Of a stretch of 64,000 nt of DNA, positions 56,025 to 64,000 are shown in pieces; the stretch's first letter is position 1; each line of letters opens with the position of its first letter. The notes below the pieces were generated by a model that was not told the origin of the DNA, made no database searches, and was given only the letters and a program-made list of their open reading frames with translations. The position numbers and the translations under genes are program-made. Location: contig CAZGKF010000007.1 of assembly GCA_964526475.1 (NCBI GenBank), positions 22,078-86,077 on the forward strand, read 5' to 3'. Source of the DNA: CAYVTV01 sp964526475 (lineage in GTDB: Bacteria; Bacteroidota; Bacteroidia; Bacteroidales; GCA-2748055).

Positions 56025-56205
56025 TATTAAGTATTTTCCTTATAATATTGTCGGAAGGAGAAAAATTAATATTATCAAGCAAAAAATTTAATGGGTATGT
56101 ATTATTAATCCGGGGATAATAAATATCTTCAAAATCAGTAAGAGATGCTTCTTCATTGAATCCGTCAAATACATAGATCAGAGTAGAAATTTTCTTCATA
56201 GGCAA
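56014..56205 (-). CDS. Small hypothetical protein downstream of the sigma factor gene
   Basis: A 63-residue frame (or 61 from an internal ATG) beginning M-K-K-I-S-T-L-I-Y-V-F-D-G-F and ending I-I-R-K-I-L-N-T-I-Y. The composition is protein-like, and it lies 71 bases downstream of the sigma factor on the same strand, so it may be cotranscribed. It has no membrane helix, signal peptide or metal motif. I cannot assign a function, and it could be spurious because it also overlaps the rsmE end. Confidence 0.45.
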   Translation of the reverse strand: MPMKKISTLIYVFDGFNEEASLTDFEDIYYPRINNTYPLNFLLDNINFSPSDNIIRKILNTIY

Positions 56206-56276
56206 AGAAATACGGGGTTTTTACTAAATCAAAACGAATAAATCTGTTGTTTAGTATAAAATCCCGATTATTTCTC

Positions 56277-56864
56277 CTACGTGGAAAGTGATAAATTATG
56301 TTCTTTAATCAGTTTTCTAAGATTTATAAGTGCATATCTCATTCTGCCGAGAGCGGTATTAATGCTTACATTTGTTTGCGAAGCAATTTCCTTGAAACTG
56401 AGGTCCCCATAATGTCTGAGAAGTACAACCTCTCGCTGGTCTTCTGGAAGTCTTTCAACGAGGATTCTCAGATATTCACAAATCTGATCGCTAATCAGAT
56501 CATCTTCAATATTTTTATCGGTGAGTTTCTTATTGTTAAATATATCAAGATCACACCTGTCATTGGAGATTGTGCTTATCTGCTTTTCTTTCCGGAAATG
56601 ATCTATCACAAGGTTATGTGCAATTCTGATAACCCATGCAACAAATCGTCCTGTATCCTTATACTTCCCTTCTTTCAACGAATGAATAACTTTAATAAAA
56701 GTATCCTGAAAGATATCTTCCGCAAGTTGTTCGTTCTTTACTAAAAGAAGAATATAAGTATATACTCTGTTCTTATGGCGATGGATTAAAACTTCAATAG
56801 AGGAACTCCTGCCATTCACAAACTCATGTATGAGTTCGTGATCTGTCTTTAAAATTGTTTTCAA
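56277..56864 (-). CDS. ECF-type RNA polymerase sigma factor
   Basis: A 195-residue sigma-70 family factor. Region 2 is visible as A-E-D-I-F-Q-D-T-F-I-K-V, then R-I-A-H-N-L-V-I-D-H-F-R; region 4 as L-P-E-D-Q-R-E-V-V-L-L-R-H and the helix-turn-helix F-K-E-I-A-S-Q-T-N-V-S-I-N-T-A. Start is TTG at 56864; no nearby ATG precedes region 2. It diverges from uvrA, and no anti-sigma gene of the FecR/zinc-finger type is adjacent, though a small frame follows. Its regulon is unknown. Confidence 0.9.
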   Translation of the reverse strand: MKTILKTDHELIHEFVNGRSSSIEVLIHRHKNRVYTYILLLVKNEQLAEDIFQDTFIKVIHSLKEGKYKDTGRFVAWVIRIAHNLVIDHFRKEKQISTISNDRCDLDIFNNKKLTDKNIEDDLISDQICEYLRILVERLPEDQREVVLLRHYGDLSFKEIASQTNVSINTALGRMRYALINLRKLIKEHNLSLST

Positions 56865-56992
56865 AACTATCTACTTATTTAATTATCAGGGTAGATGTGT
56901 TTCGATAGGCAATCCTCCTTGGTTTTTTAGTGAGTTATTTTAATCAATTAATGCCGCAAGATAGTAATAAAATTCTTTATTCAAAAATATAC

Positions 56993-57000
56993 TACTTTTG
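56993..57000 (+). promoter_or_regulatory. Candidate uvrA -7 element
   Basis: TACTTTTG matches TAnnTTTG, 35 bases before the uvrA ATG. I see no LexA-like palindrome overlapping it that I could support. Confidence 0.45.
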
Positions 57001-57035
57001 TTGTCGTTAAAAAATGTTAATATAAATCACAAAAT

Positions 57036-59840
57036 ATGTCAGATAATGAGGAAAATCATCATAATGAAATAATCCTGAAGGGTGCCAGAGTTCATAATCT
57101 CAAAAATATCGATCTGTGTATTCCGAGGGGAAAACTAATTGTGATTACCGGTCTTTCCGGCTCAGGTAAATCATCCCTCGCATTCGATACATTATATGCA
57201 GAGGGGCAAAGAAGATACGTTGAAAGTTTGTCTGCATACGCGCGGCAGTTTTTAGGCAGAATTGACAAACCGGATGTTGATTATATACATGGACTCCCTC
57301 CTGCAGTTGCCATAGAACAAAAGGTTAATACCCGTAATCCGCGTTCAACTGTCGGAACGTCAACAGAGGTATATGATTACCTTAAACTGTTATATGCAAG
57401 GATTGGAAAAACCATTTCTCCTGTTTCCGGAAATGAAGTTAAAAAACATACTGTTACTGATGTTGTAGATTTTATTCTCTCATTTCCTGATGGTTATATG
57501 TTACTTATATTGACTCCCTTTGTCTGTTGCGAGGGGACAACACCAAAATATCACCTGGATGTATTTTTCAGACAAGGTATTACGCGTATAATCATTGACA
57601 ATATTATTTATGGTATTGAGGAAGTCTTAGAAGACGAAACACTTCTCATAAAATCTCCGGGATGCGATTTAATTATTGACAGAATAATAGTCAGCAGAGA
57701 TGCTGATTCAATCAGCAGGTATGGTGATTCAGTGCAAATTGCTTTTTCTGTAAGTCGCGGGTTATGTAAACTTGCAGATATAAATAACAATATTCTCAAT
57801 ATTTATTCTGACAAATTCGAGTCAGATGGGATTGAATTTGAAGAACCAACGGAACATTTGTTCAGTTTTAATAATCCACTTGGAGCCTGCCCCAGGTGTG
57901 AGGGATATGGACAGATAATCGGTATTGATGAAGATCTGGTTGTTCCGAATAAGAGTCTTTCAGTGTATGATGAAGCAATAGCATGCTGGAGGGGTGAAAA
58001 GATGAAAAAATGGAGGGAAAGACTAATAATGAACGCAGATAAATTTAATTTCCCAATTTATACACCTTATTATAAACTCTCTGAGGAGCAAAGAAATATT
58101 CTCTGGAGTGGGAACAGATATTTTAAAGGTATAAATACCTTTTTTAATTACCTTGAAGAGAAGAAATATAAAATTCAAAACAGGGTCATGCTATCGAGAT
58201 ACAGGGGGAAAACAATATGCCCTGAATGCAACGGAAGCAGGCTCAGGAAGGAAACAACTTATGTCAGGCTCAATGGGAGATCAATAAACGATCTTGTAAT
58301 ATTACCTGTTAATGAGCTGGCAAAATTTTTTCAAAATGTTAAACTTCTTCCTCATGAAGAAAAAATAGCAGCCAGATTATTAACGGAGATAAATAATCGT
58401 TTGAGTTATCTAAATAAAGTGGGCTTAGGATATTTAACATTAAACAGGATTTCTTCCAGCCTTTCAGGTGGAGAATCACAAAGAATCAACCTGGCAACTT
58501 CACTCGGAAGCAGCCTTGTAGGTTCTCTTTATGTTCTTGATGAACCAAGTATTGGATTGCATCCCAGGGATACACACTTATTAATAGATGTTCTTAAAAA
58601 TCTGAGGGACATAGGTAATACTCTGGTTGTTGTGGAACATGATGAAGAGATTATAAGATCAGCTGATTTTATTGTTGATGTTGGCCCTGGTGCAGGACGA
58701 AATGGGGGGGAGATAGTTTTTTTCGGAACGCCTGAAGAATTAATAACAGAAGGAAATAGTCTGACAGCAGAATACCTTTCTGGAAGAAAGAAGATCAGAG
58801 TCCCTGAAACCAGAAGGAAATGGTCAAATTATATTGAGATAAAGGGAGCAAGGGAAAACAATTTAAAGGGGATTTGTGTTAAATTTCCTTTGAACGTGAT
58901 CACTGTTATTACAGGAGTTTCCGGATCAGGTAAATCATCCCTTGTAAAAAATGTTTTATTCCCTGTATTAAGCAAACGCATTACAGGTACAGGAGAAAAA
59001 ACCGGCAGGTATGACTACCTTGAAGGAGATATTCATTTAATCAGTAGTGTTGAATTTGTTGACCAGAATCCAATCGGAAAATCTTCGCGTTCAAATCCTG
59101 TAACGTATCTTAAAGCTTTTGATGAAATTAGAAAACTGTTTGCTGATCTGCCTCTTTCTGTCGTTAACTCATATAAAGCAAGTAATTTTTCCTTTAATAT
59201 AGATGGAGGAAGATGTGAAGAATGTCAGGGAGAGGGTATTATTACTGTTGAAATGCAATTTATGGCCGATGTCAGGCTACTATGTGAAAGTTGTAAAGGG
59301 CAACGATTTAAAGATGAAATACTGGAAGTGAAATATAAGGGGAGGAATATATTTGATATTTTAGAGATGACTGTTAATGAGGCCATTGAGTTTTTTCAGG
59401 AAGGAGAGGGAAGTGCAGAAAACAGGATCGTTAAGAAACTACGTCCATTGCAGGATGTGGGAATGGGATATATAAAACTCGGACAATCTTCAAGTACACT
59501 GAGTGGCGGAGAAAGTCAGCGGGTTAAACTCGCTTATTTTCTCAGCAGAGAAAATATTTCTGAAAATGGCATGTTCATATTTGATGAACCAACTACTGGT
59601 CTTCATTTTCATGATATAAATAAATTGTCTGATGCATTCAATGCTCTAATAAGGAAAGGTCATACCATACTGATCATTGAGCATAATCTTGAGGTAATTA
59701 AGTGTGCTGACTGGATAATTGATCTGGGAATGGAAGGAGGAGAATCCGGAGGTGAGTTGGTTTTTGAAGGCACACCTGAAATGATGATCAGCTCTTCAAC
59801 TCATACCGGGAAATTTCTGAGGAGAAAATTATTGACTTAA
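57036..59840 (+). CDS. uvrA: Excinuclease ABC subunit A
   Basis: A 934-residue DNA-damage-recognition ATPase of nucleotide excision repair. It has two ABC ATPase modules: Walker A G-L-S-G-S-G-K-S-S near residue 38 and G-V-S-G-S-G-K-S-S near 629; signature L-S-G-G-E-S-Q-R twice (near 475 and 820). Two zinc-binding modules have C-P-R-C and C-P-E-C in the first, C-E-E-C and C-E-S-C in the second. Length is normal. uvrB and uvrC are not in the window. Confidence 0.97.
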   Translation: MSDNEENHHNEIILKGARVHNLKNIDLCIPRGKLIVITGLSGSGKSSLAFDTLYAEGQRRYVESLSAYARQFLGRIDKPDVDYIHGLPPAVAIEQKVNTRNPRSTVGTSTEVYDYLKLLYARIGKTISPVSGNEVKKHTVTDVVDFILSFPDGYMLLILTPFVCCEGTTPKYHLDVFFRQGITRIIIDNIIYGIEEVLEDETLLIKSPGCDLIIDRIIVSRDADSISRYGDSVQIAFSVSRGLCKLADINNNILNIYSDKFESDGIEFEEPTEHLFSFNNPLGACPRCEGYGQIIGIDEDLVVPNKSLSVYDEAIACWRGEKMKKWRERLIMNADKFNFPIYTPYYKLSEEQRNILWSGNRYFKGINTFFNYLEEKKYKIQNRVMLSRYRGKTICPECNGSRLRKETTYVRLNGRSINDLVILPVNELAKFFQNVKLLPHEEKIAARLLTEINNRLSYLNKVGLGYLTLNRISSSLSGGESQRINLATSLGSSLVGSLYVLDEPSIGLHPRDTHLLIDVLKNLRDIGNTLVVVEHDEEIIRSADFIVDVGPGAGRNGGEIVFFGTPEELITEGNSLTAEYLSGRKKIRVPETRRKWSNYIEIKGARENNLKGICVKFPLNVITVITGVSGSGKSSLVKNVLFPVLSKRITGTGEKTGRYDYLEGDIHLISSVEFVDQNPIGKSSRSNPVTYLKAFDEIRKLFADLPLSVVNSYKASNFSFNIDGGRCEECQGEGIITVEMQFMADVRLLCESCKGQRFKDEILEVKYKGRNIFDILEMTVNEAIEFFQEGEGSAENRIVKKLRPLQDVGMGYIKLGQSSSTLSGGESQRVKLAYFLSRENISENGMFIFDEPTTGLHFHDINKLSDAFNALIRKGHTILIIEHNLEVIKCADWIIDLGMEGGESGGELVFEGTPEMMISSSTHTGKFLRRKLLT

Positions 59841-59855
59841 AAAAGTTGAAAGACA

Positions 59856-60665
59856 TCAGGTGCTCTGATTCCCAAATACCCGCTGCAAAATATTTCCAAC
59901 AGATGTTTTAGTCCATTGCCAGGGGTCTTTTCTTATTCTTTTTTCCTGTTCAGCAACTTTATAAAAAAGCCCATCTAAAGCTTTTTCAGTTACGTATGCT
60001 CCAAGATCAGTATTTTTCATTGGTTCTATTAACCCAAATGATTTAGTTGCAACCATATTATAACTGGAAGTAAGAGTATTCCATATTTGGTTGGGGGATA
60101 AATTACCTGTGAGGACTTTGTCGAGAGAAGCATTAACCTTTGGCGAGAATGCAGCGCTAAGTTCAAAATATGTTGTAGAACGAAGAAATCCAGTTGCTGC
60201 TGTTGAATCAAAATCACTGTTTATTGCTGGCAGAGCAGGATTTCTACCTTTAAGTATAGAAACCCCATCTGTAATGGAAAGAGATGTAATGGAATTTCGG
60301 AAAATAGGACCGGCTTCCCGGGCTGCATCTTCCGCTGCACGGTTTAATGCAATTACTGCATCTTCAATCTTTTTATCAATTCCAGCGGCTCTGAATAAGG
60401 CATTGTTTTTATTCTCATAAATAATATCTGCTTCAGGGGGCAGGAGAATTTTAATTGCTTCATCTTTATAAAATCCATTTAGTTTTGATGTAAAATTCAC
60501 TGATGAATCAGTACCAACAATAAGGGCTGTTTTAAGACCCTCGATAATCTCATTATTTTGCATGCCAGCAGGAGATTCTGAGCCAACTTTTTTCATCAAT
60601 TCTTCACATCCGGGCACTGTCGCTGGTGATAGCGTTATTATTAAAACAAAAATCAGATTTTTCAT
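59856..60665 (-). CDS. DUF4197-family lipoprotein
   Basis: A 269-residue protein. A short signal sequence ends at V-P-G-C-E-E (about 17-22), a lipobox, so it is probably anchored in the envelope. The rest matches DUF4197 in length and in blocks such as G-L-K-T-A-L, A-A-E-D-A-A-R-E-A and a C-terminal G-L-F-Y-K-V-A-E-Q-E-K. The family's function is unknown. It is separated from the upstream envelope gene by a strong terminator. Confidence 0.88.
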   Translation of the reverse strand: MKNLIFVLIITLSPATVPGCEELMKKVGSESPAGMQNNEIIEGLKTALIVGTDSSVNFTSKLNGFYKDEAIKILLPPEADIIYENKNNALFRAAGIDKKIEDAVIALNRAAEDAAREAGPIFRNSITSLSITDGVSILKGRNPALPAINSDFDSTAATGFLRSTTYFELSAAFSPKVNASLDKVLTGNLSPNQIWNTLTSSYNMVATKSFGLIEPMKNTDLGAYVTEKALDGLFYKVAEQEKRIRKDPWQWTKTSVGNILQRVFGNQST

Positions 60666-60696
60666 AATTACGGTCCCTTAATAATTTATTAAGAAT

Positions 60697-60731
60697 AAAA
60701 AAAAGGCTGTCAGAAGAAAATGGACAGCCTT
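60697..60731 (-). terminator. Rho-independent terminator between envelope genes
   Basis: On the minus strand AAGGCTGTC and GACAGCCTT form a 9-base stem (60703-60711 with 60723-60731) followed by a run of U. It lies between the genes at 60753 and 59856 and ends the transcript of the first. Confidence 0.9.
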
Positions 60732-60752
60732 CGGGTATGAACTTCAGATGGG

Positions 60753-61193
60753 TTATTTTTCTTTAAAACCAAACATTATTGCAACGCAACCTTCCATAGG
60801 ATTGCCGCTAAGTGCTGTGGAAACAGGAATTTTTACAACTATTTTAAGCTGTTGACTTGCTTCAAGGCGAAAATCCCATTTCCATTCAAAATTTTGATCC
60901 TTATTGTTATACAAAACTTTACCGCTTCCATCAATAATCAGAAATTCAATATTACCAAGATTACTTGCTCCGCAAATTCCAATGCGGTAATCCGTATTGG
61001 AATAAAAAGTCTTATAAAGCTCAGCTTCCTCTCCTTCCAACAAAATAGCTGCATGATAATTTCCATCGTGCTGGTAGGGTGCAAGGCCTACTTTACAAGT
61101 GTTTTTTGCAAACTGTTTACATTGTGCTTCAGCATTTAGCGGAACAAAAACAATAACAGTAAGTATAATGCCAAAAATTAAACTATTTTTCAT
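60753..61193 (-). CDS. Small exported protein of unknown function
   Basis: A 146-residue protein with a signal peptide (M-K-N-S-L-I-F-G, cleavage near A-E-A-Q). The mature part has four to five cysteines (Q-C-K-Q-F, N-T-C-K-V, G-I-C-G-A, G-C-V-A) that could form disulfides, and looks beta-sandwich-like. I do not recognise it. It lies 15 bases behind the lipoprotein gene at 61209 on the same strand, and a terminator follows, so the two form a short operon. Confidence 0.75.
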   Translation of the reverse strand: MKNSLIFGIILTVIVFVPLNAEAQCKQFAKNTCKVGLAPYQHDGNYHAAILLEGEEAELYKTFYSNTDYRIGICGASNLGNIEFLIIDGSGKVLYNNKDQNFEWKWDFRLEASQQLKIVVKIPVSTALSGNPMEGCVAIMFGFKEK

Positions 61194-61208
61194 AATGAAC
61201 AGATTTAA

Positions 61209-62150
61209 TTATGAAATGTATCTGGTTCTGATTTCGTTAACTTTATTTACCAATTCTTTGAAAACTGCCTGACTTAATTTTACAGAGGTTTCCGATTTTA
61301 AGGTTGTAATATTTGTTTCAGAATCTACAACTGCAGTGATTTCAGACTGATCAATAGTGATCTTACTATATATTGCTTCGAACTCTTTTATGTCACTGAG
61401 AACGGTTTGTACATCAATATTATCTATATTGTTCTCCAGAAGGTTGACGATTATATCTAATGAAAGCTTCTGATCAATTATCCTTTCAACAAGTTTATCC
61501 GTTTTAAGGTTTGCATCGGGTCTTATAAGATTTGTTGCAATATAAAGTCCTTCAACCCAGCCTCCTACAAGAATTATTGAAGCAGTTGCCTGTAAACCTT
61601 TATCTTCAAGGAATGAACTGGAATTTAAAAGCGTCTCAGAAATAATATCAATGATAACCTCACGGTTATTTATATTTTCTTCAAGTTTCTTTATGGTTTC
61701 TTCTTCAATTGCATCAAGTATATATAAACCATCAGCCATTTTCTTAGCTGCATTAATATAATCGAGAGTAGCCTGGGTCTGATCAAAAAGACTTGCATAA
61801 CTCAGGTCGGTACTATAAATACCCAGATTAAGAGCCATTTCCAGATTAGTATTGTATTTTGTAGTATTAGCAACTGGATTTAACAGGCTTTCATCATAGC
61901 TGGCTCCCGCATTTTTAATTAAAACAGCAGTTTCAAGAGGTGAAGGCAGAGAATAAAAAATTTTCTTTGCAGTATTGATTTTATCAACAAGGTCTTCATC
62001 AATACCTGCAATAAAATCTTCTGATAAAGCAGAAGTTGATGACCCAGACCTTTCTTTTCCCTTGTCTGACGAGCATCCTGTAAATATAAATACAAAGAAG
62101 AAGAGGCAAGGGATAATAAATCTTAAAGAATCCAAAGGCTTAATAATCAT
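61209..62150 (-). CDS. Helical lipoprotein of unknown function
   Basis: A 313-residue protein with a lipoprotein signal (I-F-T-G-C-S-S near residue 26). The mature part is predominantly helical and acidic, without cysteine or metal motifs (for example E-E-E-T-I-K-K-L-E-E-N-I). I do not recognise the family. It begins the two-gene operon with the small cysteine-containing protein. Confidence 0.8.
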   Translation of the reverse strand: MIIKPLDSLRFIIPCLFFFVFIFTGCSSDKGKERSGSSTSALSEDFIAGIDEDLVDKINTAKKIFYSLPSPLETAVLIKNAGASYDESLLNPVANTTKYNTNLEMALNLGIYSTDLSYASLFDQTQATLDYINAAKKMADGLYILDAIEEETIKKLEENINNREVIIDIISETLLNSSSFLEDKGLQATASIILVGGWVEGLYIATNLIRPDANLKTDKLVERIIDQKLSLDIIVNLLENNIDNIDVQTVLSDIKEFEAIYSKITIDQSEITAVVDSETNITTLKSETSVKLSQAVFKELVNKVNEIRTRYIS

Positions 62151-62357
62151 AGAAAATAGGTTTTAAAATTCTAAAACGAAATGTTTTTTCCAGTGAAGTA
62201 AAAATAATATTTTTTTTTTAAAAACAAAACTTATAAAATAACCTTAAATATTGATTCTGATAAAATTAAAAGTAAATATACTAAATATTAGGTATAAAGT
62301 GATGATACAAACACTTATTTCAGAATTATTTCCCATGATCCATATATATTTGATACT

Positions 62358-63836
62358 TTAGTAAGCTCTTGCAAATAAAGCTTTTATATTAGCAGGTTTT
62401 CCAGAATATACGCAATTCCCAATGGTCTCTTTGTTGTTTGCTAAAGGCAGGCATCTGATAGTAGCTTTTGTTTCTTCTTTTATCCTGGTTTCAGTTTCCA
62501 CAGTACCATCCCAGAATGCTGAAATAAAACCAGGTTTGTTTTCAATCAGATCAGTGAATTCAGTCCAGGTATCTGCATTTCTTGTATTTTCATCTCTGAA
62601 AGATAAGGCTTTTTGAAAGATATTACTCTGAATATCTTCCAGCAGATCTTTAACATATATACTGACATTACCCAGGTTTAAAGTAGATTTTTCCAGTGTA
62701 TCCCTTCTTGCAATTTCAATAGTGCCGTTTTCAAGGTCCCGTGGTCCGATTGCCAAACGTACAGGGACTCCTTTAAGTTCGTATTCATTAAATTTCCATC
62801 CCGGTTTATGAGTTTCCCGGTTGTCGTATTTTACAGAAATACCCAAACTTTCTATCTCTGTTTTAATTTTATTTGCTACAGTATTTATTTGCTCAAGTTG
62901 TGAATTGTTAGTGTAAATAGGAATAATTACAACCTGGATTGGTGCGAGTTTAGGAGGAAGTATTAGTCCATTATCATCAGAATGTGCCATAACTAAAGCA
63001 CCCACCAGACGAGTTGAGACACCCCATGAACTGGCCCATACAAAATCGAGTTTCCCGTTTTTATTTGTAAACTGCACATCAAATGCTTTTGCGAAATTTT
63101 GGCCGAGAAAATGAGAGGTTCCAGCCTGGAGTGCTTTGCCATCCTGCATAAGTGCCTCTATACAATATGTGTCTAATGCTCCTGCGAACCTTTCATTTTC
63201 AGACTTCTTCCCGATTATTACAGGTATTCCCATCCATTTTTCGGCAAAATCCGCATATACATGAACCATTTTAATCGTTTCTTCAATTGCTTCTTTCTCT
63301 GTAGCATGGGCTGTATGACCTTCCTGCCATAAAAACTCAGCTGTGCGTAAAAATAGTCTGGTTCTCATTTCCCAGCGCACCACATTTGCCCATTGATTAA
63401 TTAAAATGGGAAGATCCCGGTATGACTGTATCCAGTTTTTATAGGTATTCCAGATAATTGTTTCTGATGTTGGTCGTATTATTAGTTCTTCCTCCAACTT
63501 AGCTTCCGGATCGATAATAACCCCACCATTTACTTCATCATACTTTAAACGATAGTGGGTAACAACAGCACATTCTTTGGCGAAACCTTCCACATGACTT
63601 GCTTCCCTGCTAAAAAAGGATTTAGGAATAAATAAGGGGAAATAAGCATTAAGGTGACCTGTATCTTTAAACATTTTATCCAGGGCAGCCTGCATCTTTT
63701 CCCATATAGCATATCCGTAAGGTTTAATAATCATACAACCCCGCACATCAGAATATTCTGCCAATTCAGCTTTTAAAACAAGGTCATTATACCATTGCGA
63801 GTAATTATCTGCACGTTTAGTCAATACTTTTGCCAT
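62358..63836 (-). CDS. proS: Prolyl-tRNA synthetase, archaeal/eukaryotic type
   Basis: A 492-residue class II synthetase charging tRNA-Pro. Motif 2 and the surrounding region are visible (L-I-I-R-P-T-S-E-T-I-I near residue 135, W-E-M-R-T-R-L-F-L-R-T-A-E-F near 172), followed by the anticodon-binding domain and the zinc-domain-like tail ending in L-F-A-R-A-Y, typical of the short ProS type without the bacterial editing insertion. A TAATTTTG box (63872-63879, minus strand) precedes it. Confidence 0.96.
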   Translation of the reverse strand: MAKVLTKRADNYSQWYNDLVLKAELAEYSDVRGCMIIKPYGYAIWEKMQAALDKMFKDTGHLNAYFPLFIPKSFFSREASHVEGFAKECAVVTHYRLKYDEVNGGVIIDPEAKLEEELIIRPTSETIIWNTYKNWIQSYRDLPILINQWANVVRWEMRTRLFLRTAEFLWQEGHTAHATEKEAIEETIKMVHVYADFAEKWMGIPVIIGKKSENERFAGALDTYCIEALMQDGKALQAGTSHFLGQNFAKAFDVQFTNKNGKLDFVWASSWGVSTRLVGALVMAHSDDNGLILPPKLAPIQVVIIPIYTNNSQLEQINTVANKIKTEIESLGISVKYDNRETHKPGWKFNEYELKGVPVRLAIGPRDLENGTIEIARRDTLEKSTLNLGNVSIYVKDLLEDIQSNIFQKALSFRDENTRNADTWTEFTDLIENKPGFISAFWDGTVETETRIKEETKATIRCLPLANNKETIGNCVYSGKPANIKALFARAY

Positions 63837-63871
63837 TGTACGGTTTTTTTTAATTTTTCAAAAAATATCTG

Positions 63872-63879
63872 CAAAATTA
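63872..63879 (-). promoter_or_regulatory. Candidate proS -7 element
   Basis: TAATTTTG on the minus strand matches TAnnTTTG, about 36 bases before the proS ATG at 63836. No clear -33 TTTG is seen. Confidence 0.38.
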
Positions 63880-64000
63880 ATGAAATATATAAAGGAATCT
63901 GAAATGATCATAAAATATACTGTATTCCATTATATCAGAACTGTTCTTAGTACCTTACATCTAATATTCTTGTATTATTTGGCAAAAATTCCAAAAAACA

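Noticed and set aside
56862..56869. TAGTTTTG as sigma-factor promoter
   Set aside because: It overlaps the TTG start codon of the gene, so it cannot drive an mRNA that includes the start.
1..64000. CRISPR array, prophage or insertion sequence
   Set aside because: No regularly spaced repeats, no transposase or phage structural genes, and no terminal inverted repeats around a gene were found by reading.

Overview
The window looks like chromosomal DNA of a Bacteroidota bacterium, most likely Bacteroidales or a close relative. The evidence is low G+C (mid-30s percent by eye), TAnnTTTG-type -7 promoter elements, weak Shine-Dalgarno signals, a type IX secretion substrate with a gliding-motility C-terminal domain, a TonB-dependent receptor, PorE-like OmpA/TPR/beta-propeller architecture, DUF6702, BT_3928-like, DUF1015 and DUF4197 proteins, a lysine-type SerA and a eukaryote/archaeal-type ProS. 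I cannot name the genus. I found no rRNA, tRNA, CRISPR array, prophage or intact insertion sequence.

Layout. 1-8132: the end of an outer-membrane barrel protein, a membrane sensor fused to a DUF294-type nucleotidyltransferase, then minus-strand genes for two metallophosphoesterases, a mutarotase-like secreted protein, a 2-hydroxyacid dehydrogenase and a creatininase-family amidohydrolase. 8335-14482: an SDR/DUF2867 protein, a 1028-residue TerB-like/ABCG transporter, a clpB relic, and an overlapping Hpt-STAS gene pair. 14865-22994: a TPR protein and a PorE-like OmpA protein, converging on a TonB receptor and TPR/SpoIIE phosphatase operon. 23191-30648: gcvT, comB, serC-serA-DUF1015, a YggS-family PLP protein and a dihydroorotate-dehydrogenase-like protein. 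30789-35779: a tightly overlapping T9SS-substrate operon, divergent from a HupE/UreJ-like protein. 35787-43832: pyruvate kinase, xerD, ppdK, pckA and plsY, the phosphoenolpyruvate node. 43905-54678: cdaA and folP facing tmk, a BT_3928-like protein with a duplicated domain, a lone OppB-type permease, tpiA and a 1481-residue exported protein of unknown function. 54723-63836: a YfcE-like phosphoesterase, rsmE, an ECF-type sigma factor divergent from uvrA, DUF4197, two envelope proteins and proS.

How the genes work together. Most of the window is core metabolism: serine synthesis, PEP/pyruvate interconversion, glycine cleavage, folate, dTMP, phosphatidic acid and c-di-AMP. Around it sit envelope and signalling genes. 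The signalling parts stand out: a Cache-PAS-PAS-CBS-CBS-nucleotidyltransferase fusion, an Hpt-STAS pair, and a SpoIIE phosphatase in the operon of a TonB receptor. SpoIIE phosphatases usually act on STAS proteins, so the last two could form one partner-switching route. That link is inference.

The least expected features are the clpB relic (13360-13788), in which an N-domain fragment appears joined to a possible C-terminal tail; the DUF1015 protein in the serine operon with a ParB-like D-G-H-H-R motif; a GC-rich hairpin element after xerD; and a near-identical promoter/initiation motif shared by ppdK and pckA. I saw no complete new defence or mobile system.
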